Assembly (NCBI RefSeq): GCF_032854445.1 | Contig: NC_088307.1 | Coordinates: 29,914,484-29,978,483, forward strand | DNA: 64,000 bases | Direction: 5' to 3' | Source: Liolophura sinensis | Taxonomy: Eukaryota; Mollusca; Polyplacophora; Chitonida; Chitonidae | Shown here: one piece after another, positions 1-27,722 of the stretch | How the letters are laid out: every line of letters begins with the position of its first letter | Position numbering within the stretch: the stretch's first letter is position 1 | The notes under the pieces: model-generated | The model's input: only the letters and a program-made list of their open reading frames with translations | Told to the model about the DNA's origin: nothing | Databases searched by the model: none | Position numbers and translations under genes: made by a program

Positions 1-11
1 ATAGAGCTCAC

Positions 12-3000
12 CATAAATATGTAATTTGTATCTGGCATCTGACCCCCAGTTTTGAAGAGTTCCATCAGGTCGTAAAACTGAAATAGAGAGCAGACAGTTG
101 TTGTTTTGTGGAAAATGGTCACAGTACACAAAGAAACTGATAAGTCCTCCATGACTATAGCAGTTTACAGACACTAGCCAAAGCTACATGTAGTTAATTG
201 CTTCCTTGAATGCAGTCCTCAATGTGGTTTGGTGGGCATTGCCAATGTCAAAAAACAGCTCCTCAATGTGGTTTGGTGGGAGGTGCTAATGTGAGAAAAA
301 AGCTCCTCAATATGGTTTGGTGGGAGATGCCAATGTGAGCTCCTCAAGGTGGTCTGGAGGAAGTTGTCAATGTGAGAAAACAGCTCCTACATGTGGCTTG
401 GTGGGAGGTGCCAATGTGAGATTATTACAATGTGGCTTGGTGGGAGGTGCCAATGTGAGAAACAGCTCCTTACTGTGGCTTGGTGGGAGGTGCCAATGTG
501 AGAAAACAGCTCCTCAATGTGGCTTGTTGGGAGGTGCCAATGTGAGATTATTACAATGTGGCTTGGTGGGAGGTGCCAATGTGAGAAACAGCTCCTTACT
601 GTGGCTTGGTGGGAGGTGCCAATATGAGAAAACAGCTCCTTAACATGGCTTGGTGGGAGCTGCCAATGTGGGAAAACGGCTCCTCAAGGTGGTTTGGTGG
701 GAGGTGCCAATGTGAGAAAACAGCTCCTTAATGTGGCTCTGTGGGAGTTGCCAATGTAAGAAATCAGCTTCTCCATGTGGCTTGGTGGGAGGTGCCAATG
801 TGAGAAAGCAGCTTTAGCTTTTCTTACAAGCAGTGTTTAGGCCAACTCTGTTCACCATCAATTTTGCGACATTTACCATTGATGCTCAGCTTTAGTATAT
901 CAATAGCACCAGCAGAGCTTACCATCATATGGCTGTCTACTTTTGAAACAAGCATACCTTAGAGAGCACACAAAGAGACATAGCTGCTGTAGAATAAACA
1001 AGTTATGGTTGGTTGCATGTAATTGTGAGATCATTGGCTATTGCCTTGTGAACATGGAATATTGCTTTTTGAGTATAACATTGCTTTGTTTGAGCAGGTT
1101 ATTGTTGCATATCATGTTGTGTGAAATAACATGCAGTGCTCCAGATAAATACATTTTTGAGGCAGTACAGTACTCTTCAACATTTTAGCACAGGGGCACT
1201 GGCTTATACGTTAGGTAACCTGGCTAATCAGATAAAATCATTACATCCCAAATAAGCAATGGGCAAACTATGAATGCTTCACATGTAAGGAAAGTCTATT
1301 CAGCATCTTGGACACACAGTGACCAAGGGCACTTCTGTCTTACTTCTCCATGAATGTCCCCACAAAGTGACCAAGGACACTTCTGTCTTACCTGGCCATG
1401 AGTGTCCCCACACAGAGTGACCCAGGACACTTCTGTCTTACCTATCCATGAATGTCTCCACACACAGTGACCAAGGAGACCTCTGCCTTACTGTCCCCAC
1501 AAATAGTGACCAAAGACACTTCTGTCTTACCTGTCCATGAATGTCCCTACACACAGTGACCAAGGACACTTCTGTCTTACCTGTCCATGAAGGTCCACAC
1601 ACCCAGTGACCAAGGGCACTTCTGCATTACCTGTCCATGAATGTCTCCACAAATAGTGACCAAAGACACTTCTGTCTTACCTGGCCATGAGTGTCCCCAC
1701 ACAGAGTGACCCAGGACACTTCTGTCTTACCTATCCATGAATGTCTCCACACACAGTGACCAAGGAGACCTCTGCCTTACTGTCCCCACAAATAGTGACC
1801 AAAGACACTTCTGTCTTACCTGTCCATGAATGTCCCTACACACAGTGACCAAGGACACTTCTGTCTTACCTGTCCATGAAGGTCCACACACCCAGTGACC
1901 AAGGGCACTTCTGCATTACCTGTCCATGAATGTCTCCACAAATAGTGACCAAAGACACTTCTGTCTTACCTGGCCATGAATGTCCCCACAAATAGTGACC
2001 AAGGACACTTCCGCCTTACAAGTCCATAAATGTCCCCACACACAGTGACCAAGGACACTTCTGTCTTACTTCTCCATGAATGTCCCCACACATAGTGACC
2101 AAGGACACTTCTGTCTTACTTCTCCATGAATGTCCCCACAAATAGTGACCAAGGACACTTCTATCTTACCTGTCCATGAATGTCCCCACAAAGTGACCAA
2201 GGAGACAACTATCTTACCTGTCCATGAATGTCCCTACACACAGTGACCAAGGACACTTCTGTCTTACTTCTCCATGAATGACCCCACAAATAGTGACACA
2301 GGAGACTTCTGTCTTACCTATCCATGAATGTCCCCACACACAGTGACCAAGGACACTTCTGTCTTACTTCTCCATGAATGACCCCACAAATAGTGACACA
2401 GGAGACTTCTGTCTTACCTGTCCATGAATGTCCCCACACACAGTGACCGGGGTGGAAACGGGCTGTACATTAGACTCCTCCAGTAGGAGTTCACACACCA
2501 TATCACATAGTTTCTGTGGACAGAGAAGTACATGTAGCTTTTCAAACGCTTGAATGTGTTATTATATTATTAAAGGCTTTAAATATAGGAAGTTTACAGC
2601 TACAGATCAGTGCTTTATGTCTAAGGTCATATTCATAAAGCTGGGTAATCCGTTCATAAAGAAATATTTTCAAATATCAACACATAATATCATTAAATAA
2701 CTGGGTAAATTCAATATGATAGGCTTGGAAATAATGTCAGTCAATGTTACTGTTTAATGCCCATGCACCATTCAGAAATAAGAACTTGGTGAAGACCCAT
2801 AACTGTGGCTAACGCAGAATGGTTAGGACTTCAACAATGGTTTTGTCATGAATTTGGGGCTGGTGTGCCTTTACCAAGTGGAATATACATGTATGAGGAA
2901 TGTTTCATATGCTGGTTAGCTAAGAGGTGCATGTTAGAGCCACAGTTGACACCTGATTTGGACAAAGCAAAAAACAAGTTTTCCCAATTTAGAAATCAAG

Positions 3001-3912
3001 CATTTTTCGCTTAGAACACTCATCTGTAAAACATGGTGTCCTGAGAGTCTCATGCAGCCTGTAGTTTGTCACAAATATCCACAATGTGGACTGAATCCAT
3101 CAAGACATCAACACATAGATTAGTGATTTATCTGGCATTCTTTTCTCTCTTCTCTATCCCATTGTATCAACTATGTCATATTATGGGAAAGAATAGACTG
3201 ATGACAATGGTGCTGTGTCCAGATAAATCCCTAATCTACGTGATGACAATTTGATGGATTCAGTCAAGATTGTAGATAATTTGGTGTACGCACTGGACAA
3301 CACCAAGAAATGAACATGAGTGTCAACCCGACAGACAAATACTTTATTTCTAAAATGGGAAAAACTTTGTTTCTGACCTTGTCCTTATTACAGTAGAGAC
3401 ACAGTTCTATGGCGGAGCCTGCTGGATCGATACGAAGGCCTGTGTGTATTCCACTGGCTGCCGCTGCGGCTATAATACTCTACCAGACAAGAATAAACAG
3501 GGGAGTTAAAATAGTCACTGGGCCTAGTTATCAGCCTGTGTCCAGTTTTCGTTTACAAACAGTCAAGTACGGAAAGGAAAATTCGTCACTAAAAATATTC
3601 TGCTCTTTTCAACACCCGTGTTAAGCCCGCAATATTGAGATGACAGCGACACGGCAATGGTATACAACAGAAATACTCTCAACGAGAATAACAAATCCAA
3701 AATAAACAAATTACGTTCTTGACAGGAGTTACGGAAGACGAAAAAAAGTGCATGCACAGCACACAAAAAGACATAAACATCACAGTTTTCATATCAGTCG
3801 TATACAATGACAAGCACAACGCTAATTCACCCCACTGTGATACCTTCAAATCATTTTCTGGTAAATATTTGCACTGCTTCGCGATCTCTATCCACTGATC
3901 TACGTCCGCCAT
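12..3912 (-). CDS. PPP6C: Serine/threonine protein phosphatase 6 catalytic subunit, 5' part (exons 1-3; gene continues off left edge)
   Basis: Three coding exons are visible on the minus strand: 3912-3844 (23 codons, ATG at 3912-3910), 2513-2418 (32 codons) and 77-12 (22 codons), all phase 0, with AG acceptors and GT donors (GTATCA, GTAAGA, GTGAGC). The 77 residues include [38 protein letters not shown] and DTNYIFM. This is the N-terminal PPP-family fold and is much closer to PP6 than to PP4 or PP2A (family knowledge). Asp51 and His53 in GDIHG are the first metal ligands of the catalytic site. In animals PP6 acts with SAPS and ankyrin-repeat subunits on substrates such as Aurora A. The remaining two thirds, including GDxVDRG and GNHE, must lie left of position 1. 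Intron 2 (78-2417) is filled by two minisatellites, one derived from exon 2 itself. Confidence 0.95.
210..815. repeat. Minisatellite, ~39-44 bp unit, in PPP6C intron 2
   Basis: About 14 copies of a unit containing TGTGGCTTGGTGGGAGGTGC and CAATGTGAG followed by a variable AAAACAGCTCCT linker. Some copies replace the linker with ATTATTACA and are about 39 bp instead of 44. The short ORF over it is only the repeat read through. Confidence 0.85.
1311..2417. repeat. Minisatellite, ~50 bp unit, derived from the PPP6C exon 2 end and its 5' splice site
   Basis: About 22 units abut the real exon 2 donor at 2417. Read on the minus strand, each unit resembles the last ~33 bases of exon 2 (coding [10 protein letters not shown]) followed by GTAAGACAGAAG and a GTGTCCTT linker. 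The genuine exon end at 2418-2450 is effectively the last repeat unit. Variants change CAG|GTAAG to GAA|GTAAG or lose GT. A block of about 290 bp starting at 1391 is repeated at 1681, showing higher-order duplication. The direction of spread (exon into intron) is inferred from the coding part being conserved across the PPP family. Confidence 0.92.
3089..3268. repeat. Long imperfect inverted repeat, MITE-like, in PPP6C intron 1
   Basis: Arms 3089-3135 and 3219-3268 are reverse complements with a few mismatches, sharing ACTGAATCCATCAA, then TAGATTAG and GATTTATCTGG. An 83-bp centre separates them and has no recognisable coding content. The structure fits a foldback or MITE element, but no target-site duplication was clear. 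Confidence 0.6.
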
Positions 3913-3990
3913 CTTCTCGTTTCCAGATATCAATGTGTGATAGAGTGCGCATGCGTTTACACGATAACCTCAGCCGCGGGAAATGTTCTA
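3913..3990 (-). promoter_or_regulatory. Probable PPP6C core promoter / 5'UTR with NRF1-type site
   Basis: TGCGCATGCG at 3946-3955, 34 bp upstream of the PPP6C ATG, matches the palindromic NRF1 consensus, common in TATA-less housekeeping promoters. CCGCGG lies a little further upstream. The transcription start was not determined; the role is inferred from position and motif only. Confidence 0.45.
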
Positions 3991-4474
3991 TTTGAATGGA
4001 CAGGTGCTCTTATATCTACCCGTAGTTTGGTTGGGTCTTTAATTCGCGGCTCTAGGCGCTGTCTCGGGACATACAGTACTGGTTTGTGCCGAGAAACCAG
4101 ATCAGACCACAGGCAGAGATCACAGCCCCTGTATTTAAAATCATGACTGCACTTTACAATGTGCCATTTGACAGTCGGGACGATCATATTTATGGAACAC
4201 CGTGATTACGTCAGGTCTAAGTTAACACTTGAGTATACATGGGCCAACGTTTTCTTGTTCACCTACATATATGTATATAAGCGGAGGAATGGTGGATGGC
4301 CCCCAGTGATATTTGCTTGGGTACTGTTACAATATTGTTACAAAGTTAACGCGTTTCAGTACAAATTGCCCGTCCTCTACAGCAAGCCGATGTTTATTTT
4401 CGAATCACTACATACATGCATGCCATTATTATTATTTCCTCGTAAATAAATTTTGTTCAAGATTTTGGAATCTA

Positions 4475-4519
4475 AATTTGGTTTTACAACCAAATTAACT
4501 AGTGCAAATAGCACTAGTT
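4475..4519. repeat. Two adjacent perfect 9-bp-stem hairpins
   Basis: AATTTGGTT (4475-4483) pairs with AACCAAATT (4488-4496) around a 4-nt loop. Immediately after it AACTAGTGC (4497-4505) pairs with GCACTAGTT (4511-4519) around AAATA. No T-run follows in either direction. Confidence 0.6.
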
Positions 4520-4844
4520 ACGGCGGATTTATGGAAACATACATACTCAGGTTTAAAGAAAGTTAGAGTTATAAAAATCTTGATATTAATTAATTGTATG
4601 AACCGTCGAAAATGACTTTGTTTCTCGCCTCCCTACAGACCTGATCTTTATTTACCTATAAAATCTCCTAAAACACGTCTCCGCAGTTACCAGAAACACC
4701 TATCTGAAAAGGAGAGAGGCTCCCAGGCCTATATAGGCCTACTGTTGCCGGCCCCTATAGACTCTGCTCTGCTGCTTGTATTATGACATTATCATTCATC
4801 TCTGGATCCAGAACATTTCCCCTGTATACCCTCCCCCCACCCAA

Positions 4845-5115
4845 CCTTCATGGACATGCCCTCCCCATTATGGACATTTCCCAGAATGGGCAATTCCCCC
4901 TATACTCCCCCACCACTTCAATTGGACAATTCCCCCTATGGACCCCACCCTGGACAATTCCCCCTACAGACACTCCCCGTCTATGAACAATTTCTCCTAT
5001 GAACAGATCCCCGCCATGGAGAATTCGCCCAACAGACATTTCCCCTCTATGAACAATTCCCCTCCCTAGGATATTTTCCCCTGTTGGAAATTTCTCCCGT
5101 ATGGACAACCCCACC
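4845..5115. repeat. Diverged block of the 18-bp minisatellite in opposite orientation
   Basis: Repeated GGACAATTCCCCCTAT-like words are the reverse complement of the unit in the main array at 5.9-8.4 kb. Copies are diverged and irregularly spaced. Confidence 0.7.
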
Positions 5116-5230
5116 CAAACTCTGAAGTAGTTTATAATTTCAAATGTTACACAGAACAGTTCATTCCATTCTCTTACAAAAGTTCTCCTACAAACACTGA
5201 GATTGTAGTGACAGTGAGACACATTTGGCA

Positions 5231-5337
5231 CTTCCACTTGACACGTGATATTGGATTAAAAGCGAAGACTGGCTTCATTATCCTCTTCCACTTGACACTT
5301 GATATTGGATTAAAAGCGAAGACTGGCTTCATTATCC
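5231..5337. repeat. Two-copy 54-bp tandem duplication
   Basis: The segment beginning CTTCCACTTGACACGTGATA at 5231 is repeated from 5285 with one clear change, CACGTG to CACTTG. It lies just outside the SINE at 5353-5698. Confidence 0.8.
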
Positions 5338-5352
5338 AGCCACTGCATTAGA

Positions 5353-5698
5353 GTGAGTGAGTGCTTGGCGTTAAACATCGTATTTAACAATTTTTCAGTC
5401 ATATGACAACGAAGGAGTCCTTAGGGTGCATGTACGTGTAATGTGCCTCCTTGTTGCAGGACGGATTTCCACCGCTCTTTTATCTAGTGCTGCTTCACTG
5501 AGACGACTTACCGAAGGCAAGTAATCCGCCCCGCTCGAGCCATTATACTGATACGGGTCCACCACTCCCTGCACCATCCCCTTAATGCTGAACGCCAGTC
5601 GAGGAAGCTACAACTTCCTCTTTTACAGTCTTAGGTGTGACTCGACCCAGGATTTTCCCTGGATCTACCGTTCCCGAAGCGGGCGCTCTAACAACCGT
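5353..5698 (-). mobile_element. Full-length tRNA-derived SINE, family B, with 13-bp target-site duplication
   Basis: The 13-bp word CCACTGCATTAGA flanks it at 5340-5352 and 5699-5711. On the minus strand it starts with a tRNA-like head (GTTAGAGCGCCCGCTTCGGG, then GGTCGAGTCACACC as box B) and ends in CACTCACTCAC. A second, diverged copy in the opposite orientation is at 11.94-12.26 kb. The 60-codon ORF inside is not coding. Non-autonomous; presumably mobilised by a LINE. Confidence 0.85.
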
Positions 5699-5889
5699 CC
5701 ACTGCATTAGACGGTGGCATACCAATTATGAACTTTACCCATATTATGTTATGCAGTTTAATTTTTTGGCCAATTCAGATTTTTTTGCAAAAATGTCACA
5801 CATGGTATAAATAATGGCATACTTTAATCAATGATGTCAAATTAGAACAGAAAAAAACAGGTGTTTATTGCCAGCTTATACATGTGTAT

Positions 5890-8440
5890 TTTAGGGGGAA
5901 TTGTCCAATGGGGAAAATGTTCGTAGGGAGAATTGACCACAGGGGGAATGTCCAGGGGAATTGTTCATAAGACAGAATGTCCACAAGGGGAATGTCAAGA
6001 AGGGAAAATGTCCATATAGGGGGAAATATCCTGTCACGGGAGGGGGGAGGTATGGAGGGAAATGCCTATTTGGGGAAATGTCCACAAAGGGCGAATTGTC
6101 CATGTATGGGGAATTGTAGACATAAGGGGAATTGTCGATGTAGGGGGAAGTGTCTATATAGAGGGAAATGTCCATATGGGGGGATATATGGACACTTCAA
6201 CCGGGGGGGGGGGGGGGGGGGTGGGAATCCACAGTGGGGAATTGTTCATACAGGGGGAATCGTCCATTTTGGGAAAATAGTCCATATAAACGGAATTGTC
6301 AGTATGGGGAGAATTGTCCATATAGAGGGAAAATTGTCCATATACAGAAATTTGTTCATATAGAGAGAATTGTTTATATAGAAGGAATTGCCCGTGTAGG
6401 GGAAATTGCCCATATCGGGATAATTGTCCATATAGACGGAATTGTCCTCATAGGGAGAATTGTCCACATAGGGAGAATTGTCCACATAGGGGGAATTGGC
6501 CACATAGGGAGAATTGTCCACATAGGGAGAATTGTCCACATAGGGGGAATTGCCCACATAGGGAGAATTGTCCACATAGGGGGAATTGTCCACATAGGGA
6601 GAATTGTCCTCATAGGAAGAATTGTCCATATATGGAGAATTGTCCATATATGGAGAATTGTCCATATAGACGGAATTGTTCACATAGGGAGAATTGTCCA
6701 TATATGGAGAATTGTCCATATGTGGAGAATTGTCCATATAGACGGAATTGGCCACATAGGGAGAATTGTCCACATAGGGAGAATTGTCCACATAGGGGGA
6801 ATTGTCCATATGTGGAGAATTGTCCATATAGACGGAATTGGCCACATAGGGAGAATTGTCCACATAGGGAGAATTGTCCACATAGGGGGAATTGCCCACA
6901 TAGGGAGAATTGTCCACACAGGGAGAATTGTCCACACAGGGAGAATTGTCCACACAGGGAGAATTGTCCACACAGGGAGAATTGTCCACATAGGGGGAAT
7001 TGTCCACATAGGGAGAATTGTCCACATAGGGAGAATTGTACACATAGGGAGAATTGTCCACATAGGTAGAATTGTCCACATAGGGAGAATTGTCCACATA
7101 GGGAGAATTGTCCTCATAGGGAGAATTGTCCACGTAGGGAGAATTGTCCTCGTAGGGAGAATTGTCCACATAGGGAGAATTGTCCACATAGGGAGAATTG
7201 TCCTCATAGGGAGAATTGTCCTCATAGGGAGAATTGTCCTCATAGGTAGAATTGTCCACATAGGGAGAATCGTCCACATAGGGAGAATTGTCCACATAGG
7301 GAGAATTGTCCTCATAGGGAGAATTGTCCACGTAGGGAGAATTGTCCTCGTAGGGAGAATTGTCCACATAGGGAGAATTGTCCACATAGGGAGAATTGTC
7401 CTCAGAGGGAGAATTGTCCACATAGGGAGAATTGTCCACATAGGGAGAATTGTCAGTATGGGGAGAATTGTCCATATAGAGGGAATTGTCCACATAGGGA
7501 GAATTGTCTATATAGGGAGAATTTTCCACATAGGGAGAATTGTCCACATAGGGAGAATTGTCCACATAGGGGGAATTGGCCACATAGGGAGAATTGGCCA
7601 CATAGGGAGAATTGTCCACATAGGGGGAATTGGCCACATAGGGAGAATTGTCCACATAGGGGGAATTGTCCACATAGGGAGAATTGTCTATATAGGGAGA
7701 ATTGTCCATATATGGAGAATTGTCCATATGTGGAGAATTGTCCATATAGACGGAATTGTTCACATAGGGAGAATTGTCCACACAGGGAGAATTGTCCACA
7801 CAGGGAGAATTGTCCACATAGGGGGAATTGTCCACATAGGGAGAATTGTCCACATAGGGAGAATTGTCCACATAGGGAGAATTGTCCTCATAGGGAGAAT
7901 TGTCCACATAGGGAGAATTGTCCACATAGGGAGAATTGTCCTCATAGGGAGAATTGTCCACGTAGGGAGAATTGTCCTCGTAGGGAGAATTGTCCACATA
8001 GGGAGAATTGTCCACATAGGGAGAATTGTCCACATAGGGAGAATTGTCCACATAGGGGGAATTGCCCACATAGGGAGAATTGTCCTCATAGGGAGAATTG
8101 TCCACATAGGGAGAATTGTCCACATAGGGAGAATTGTCCGTATAGACGGAATTGTAGACATAAGGGGAATTGTCCATGTCGGTTGAAGTGTCCATATATC
8201 CCCCTATGTGGACAATTCCCCTCTATATGGCCAATTCTGCCTATGTGGACAATTTCCTCTATGTGGGCAATTCCCCCTATGTGGACATTTTTTCCCGTAT
8301 GTGGACAGCCAATGAAAAATTCTCCATATCGAGGGAATTGTCCATATAGGGAGAATTGTCCATATAGGGAGAACTGAGCCTATAGGGAGAATTGACCACA
8401 TACGGGAAAATTGTCCACATAGGGACAGTTATCCACATGC
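5890..8440. repeat. 18-bp minisatellite (GGGAGAATTGTCCACATA), both orientations
   Basis: More than 100 units, mostly in one orientation (5890-8180 and about 8320-8430), with an inverted stretch at about 8196-8300. Because 18 is divisible by three and units lack stops, several frames on both strands stay open (IVHIGR, ENCPHR, YVDNSP, TILPMW); these are not genes. A run of 19 G at 6203-6221 and a perfect 25-bp inverted pair at 6179-6203 and 8180-8204 bracket the main part. Confidence 0.93.
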
Positions 8441-8484
8441 CCCTAGCTGGGCCAGCAAGAGCTTCCTTTATATTTATAAATATG

Positions 8485-8493
<9 letters not shown>

Positions 8494-8550
<57 letters not shown>
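8494..8550. repeat. (GT)n microsatellite
   Basis: Nearly pure GT repeat with one TATG interruption near 8520. Confidence 0.95.
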
Positions 8551-8552
<2 letters not shown>

Positions 8553-8559
8553 CGCACGC

Positions 8560-9270
8560 GCGATAGACGCATGAATATAGATGCACCTGAAATACATATA
8601 ACATCTGCCTACAAGGTTTAACATAGCACTCAAGGCTTTTTACTCCAAAATAAATAAATAATTAATCACTAGACCATGACCAACAGCCTTATTTTTTGTT
8701 GGAAAGTGGTGTGTTCAGTGGGGGGGTGGGAGGCATTCAAGGATTCGTGCGTCTGTCTATCGCACACGTCAGCTGTACTAATCTGTCTATGTGTCTGAGC
8801 AGAGATATCAAACAATAGAATATGCAAAGTACTTTCATACCTGTTAATGAATAACCCGTACATTAGCTCCATGTAAGTATTTATATGAAGTAATTTAACT
8901 ACCTATCAGTTAAGGATATTTAACTCCCCTTACACCCAAATACGTAGACACTGACAAACTTTTACAGCCTTATTTTGGGCATAATTCACTATAATTATTG
9001 TTGGATTTATTTCATGTATTATGATAAGAGGAAATACAAACGGTATTTTAAAACTATAGTTATATGGTTATATCATACATGTATACGTCATTTAATTAAT
9101 GTTTTAAATGTGTAACGTTCTAGGCACATTGGCTGTAAAAGAAAGAAAACATTTTAAACAAATACATTTATATTCTGCAAGACTGCTATTCGATGCAGGT
9201 TTATGTGGGTGATGATACTGCACACGGCTTTACGTCATCACTGCCATTATACAGTAATCTAAATAAATCT
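8560..9270. other. AT-rich intergenic DNA, nothing recognised
   Basis: No supported exon, array or element was seen between the GT repeat and the SINE. The short minus-strand ORF at 8669-8872 has no recognisable motif. Confidence 0.5.
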
Positions 9271-9273
9271 TCA

Positions 9274-9540
9274 GGGCTTCCGTGGCTCAGTCGGTTAGCA
9301 CGCTAGCGCAGCGTAGTGACCCAGAAGCCTCTCACCAATGCGGTCGCTGTGAGTTCAAGACCAGCTTATGCTGGCTTCCTCTCCAGCCGTACGTGGGAAG
9401 GTCTGCAAGCAACCTGCGGATGGTCGTGGGTTTCCCCCGTGCTCTGCCCGGTTTCCACCACCATAATGCTGGCCGCCGTTGCATAAGTGAAATATTCTTG
9501 AGTACGGCGTAAAACGCCGATCAAAAAAAAATATATATAT
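9274..9540 (+). mobile_element. Full-length tRNA-derived SINE, family A
   Basis: The tRNA-like head carries box A TGGCTCAGTCGG (9283-9294) and a box B-like GAGTTCAAGACC (9351-9362). A central conserved domain follows (GGTCGTGGGTTTCCCCCG, then GCTCTGCCCGGTTTCC), then CTTGAGTACGGCGTAAAAC and an A/AT tail. ATCTTC at 9267-9272 and 9539-9544 is a short candidate target-site duplication. The central domain resembles conserved SINE core domains of the Deu/Meta type, but the exact superfamily is not assigned. At least ten further complete or partial copies are in the window. Confidence 0.88.
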
Positions 9541-9959
9541 CTTCTAATGCAAATTCGATTAATTCTTACAGTTATAATACCATATAGCAATTTGTATGGA
9601 TTGTGTTTGGGCGCGCAGACCAAATATCTTATTGCTACATGAATACATTTAGATGTTATATAGGAGCTCTTTACATTATGTGCACTTGTATATTATAGTG
9701 TGTTTATGTTTATACGTCAGGTTCACCGTGTTATGTTCAACTTCTCATTGGTAACGCTGTCATTTGTCGTAAGCCTAGCTTATGTTCCGTCTGCTTTTTG
9801 TGTGTGTGTGTGTGTTGTTAAGTGGTCTTCTCACAGATGGTTTTGGCATTGTTCGAGAAATCTGAACAGCTTTGGTCTGGATCTCGCGTGGCAAGTCCAT
9901 GGGGGGTATTTCTCACCTGTCACCATCATTGATTAAATGTGACAGCTGGTTAGGCGGAA

Positions 9960-10176
9960 GTGGCCCCTGACCTCTGACCTCTGACCCCGCTGGCCATCCG
10001 GATCCGTATATTTGATTGGTCAGCGGTTATTCTCCTATTCACGTGTACATTGATAACAAAGCAGTGTCGTATATCGCCGATTTGGAGCTGCAGGTTTCCG
10101 TTAGAACTTCATCTAAACATTCCTTCTCGTTTCACCGATTTCGTGTGGAAGTCTGGTTCCACGGTGGATAACGCTG
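9960..10176 (+). promoter_or_regulatory. Probable ZMYND19 promoter and 5'UTR
   Basis: Three nuclear-receptor half-sites spaced by one base (TGACCT 9968-9973, TGACCT 9975-9980, TGACCC 9982-9987; DR1 spacing), an inverted CCAAT box (ATTGGT, 10015-10020) and an E-box CACGTG (10040-10045) lie within 210 bp of the ATG. Motifs are directly visible; factor binding and the start site are inferred. Confidence 0.45.

Positions 10177-27722
<17,546 letters not shown>

Noticed and set aside
3409-3624. 71-codon ORF starting [11 protein letters not shown]
   Set aside because: No motif, lies in PPP6C intron 1 on the opposite strand and has no supporting splice sites.
6168-8195. ORFs of 672 codons (+) and 649 codons (-) on the same DNA
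   Set aside because: They are an 18-bp minisatellite read through; several frames are open at once, amino-acid repeats are exact six-residue periods and there is no non-repetitive domain.
9274-9365. tRNA gene
   Set aside because: Box A and box B-like words belong to the head of a SINE; no cloverleaf with an acceptor stem could be drawn and the same head recurs in other SINE copies.
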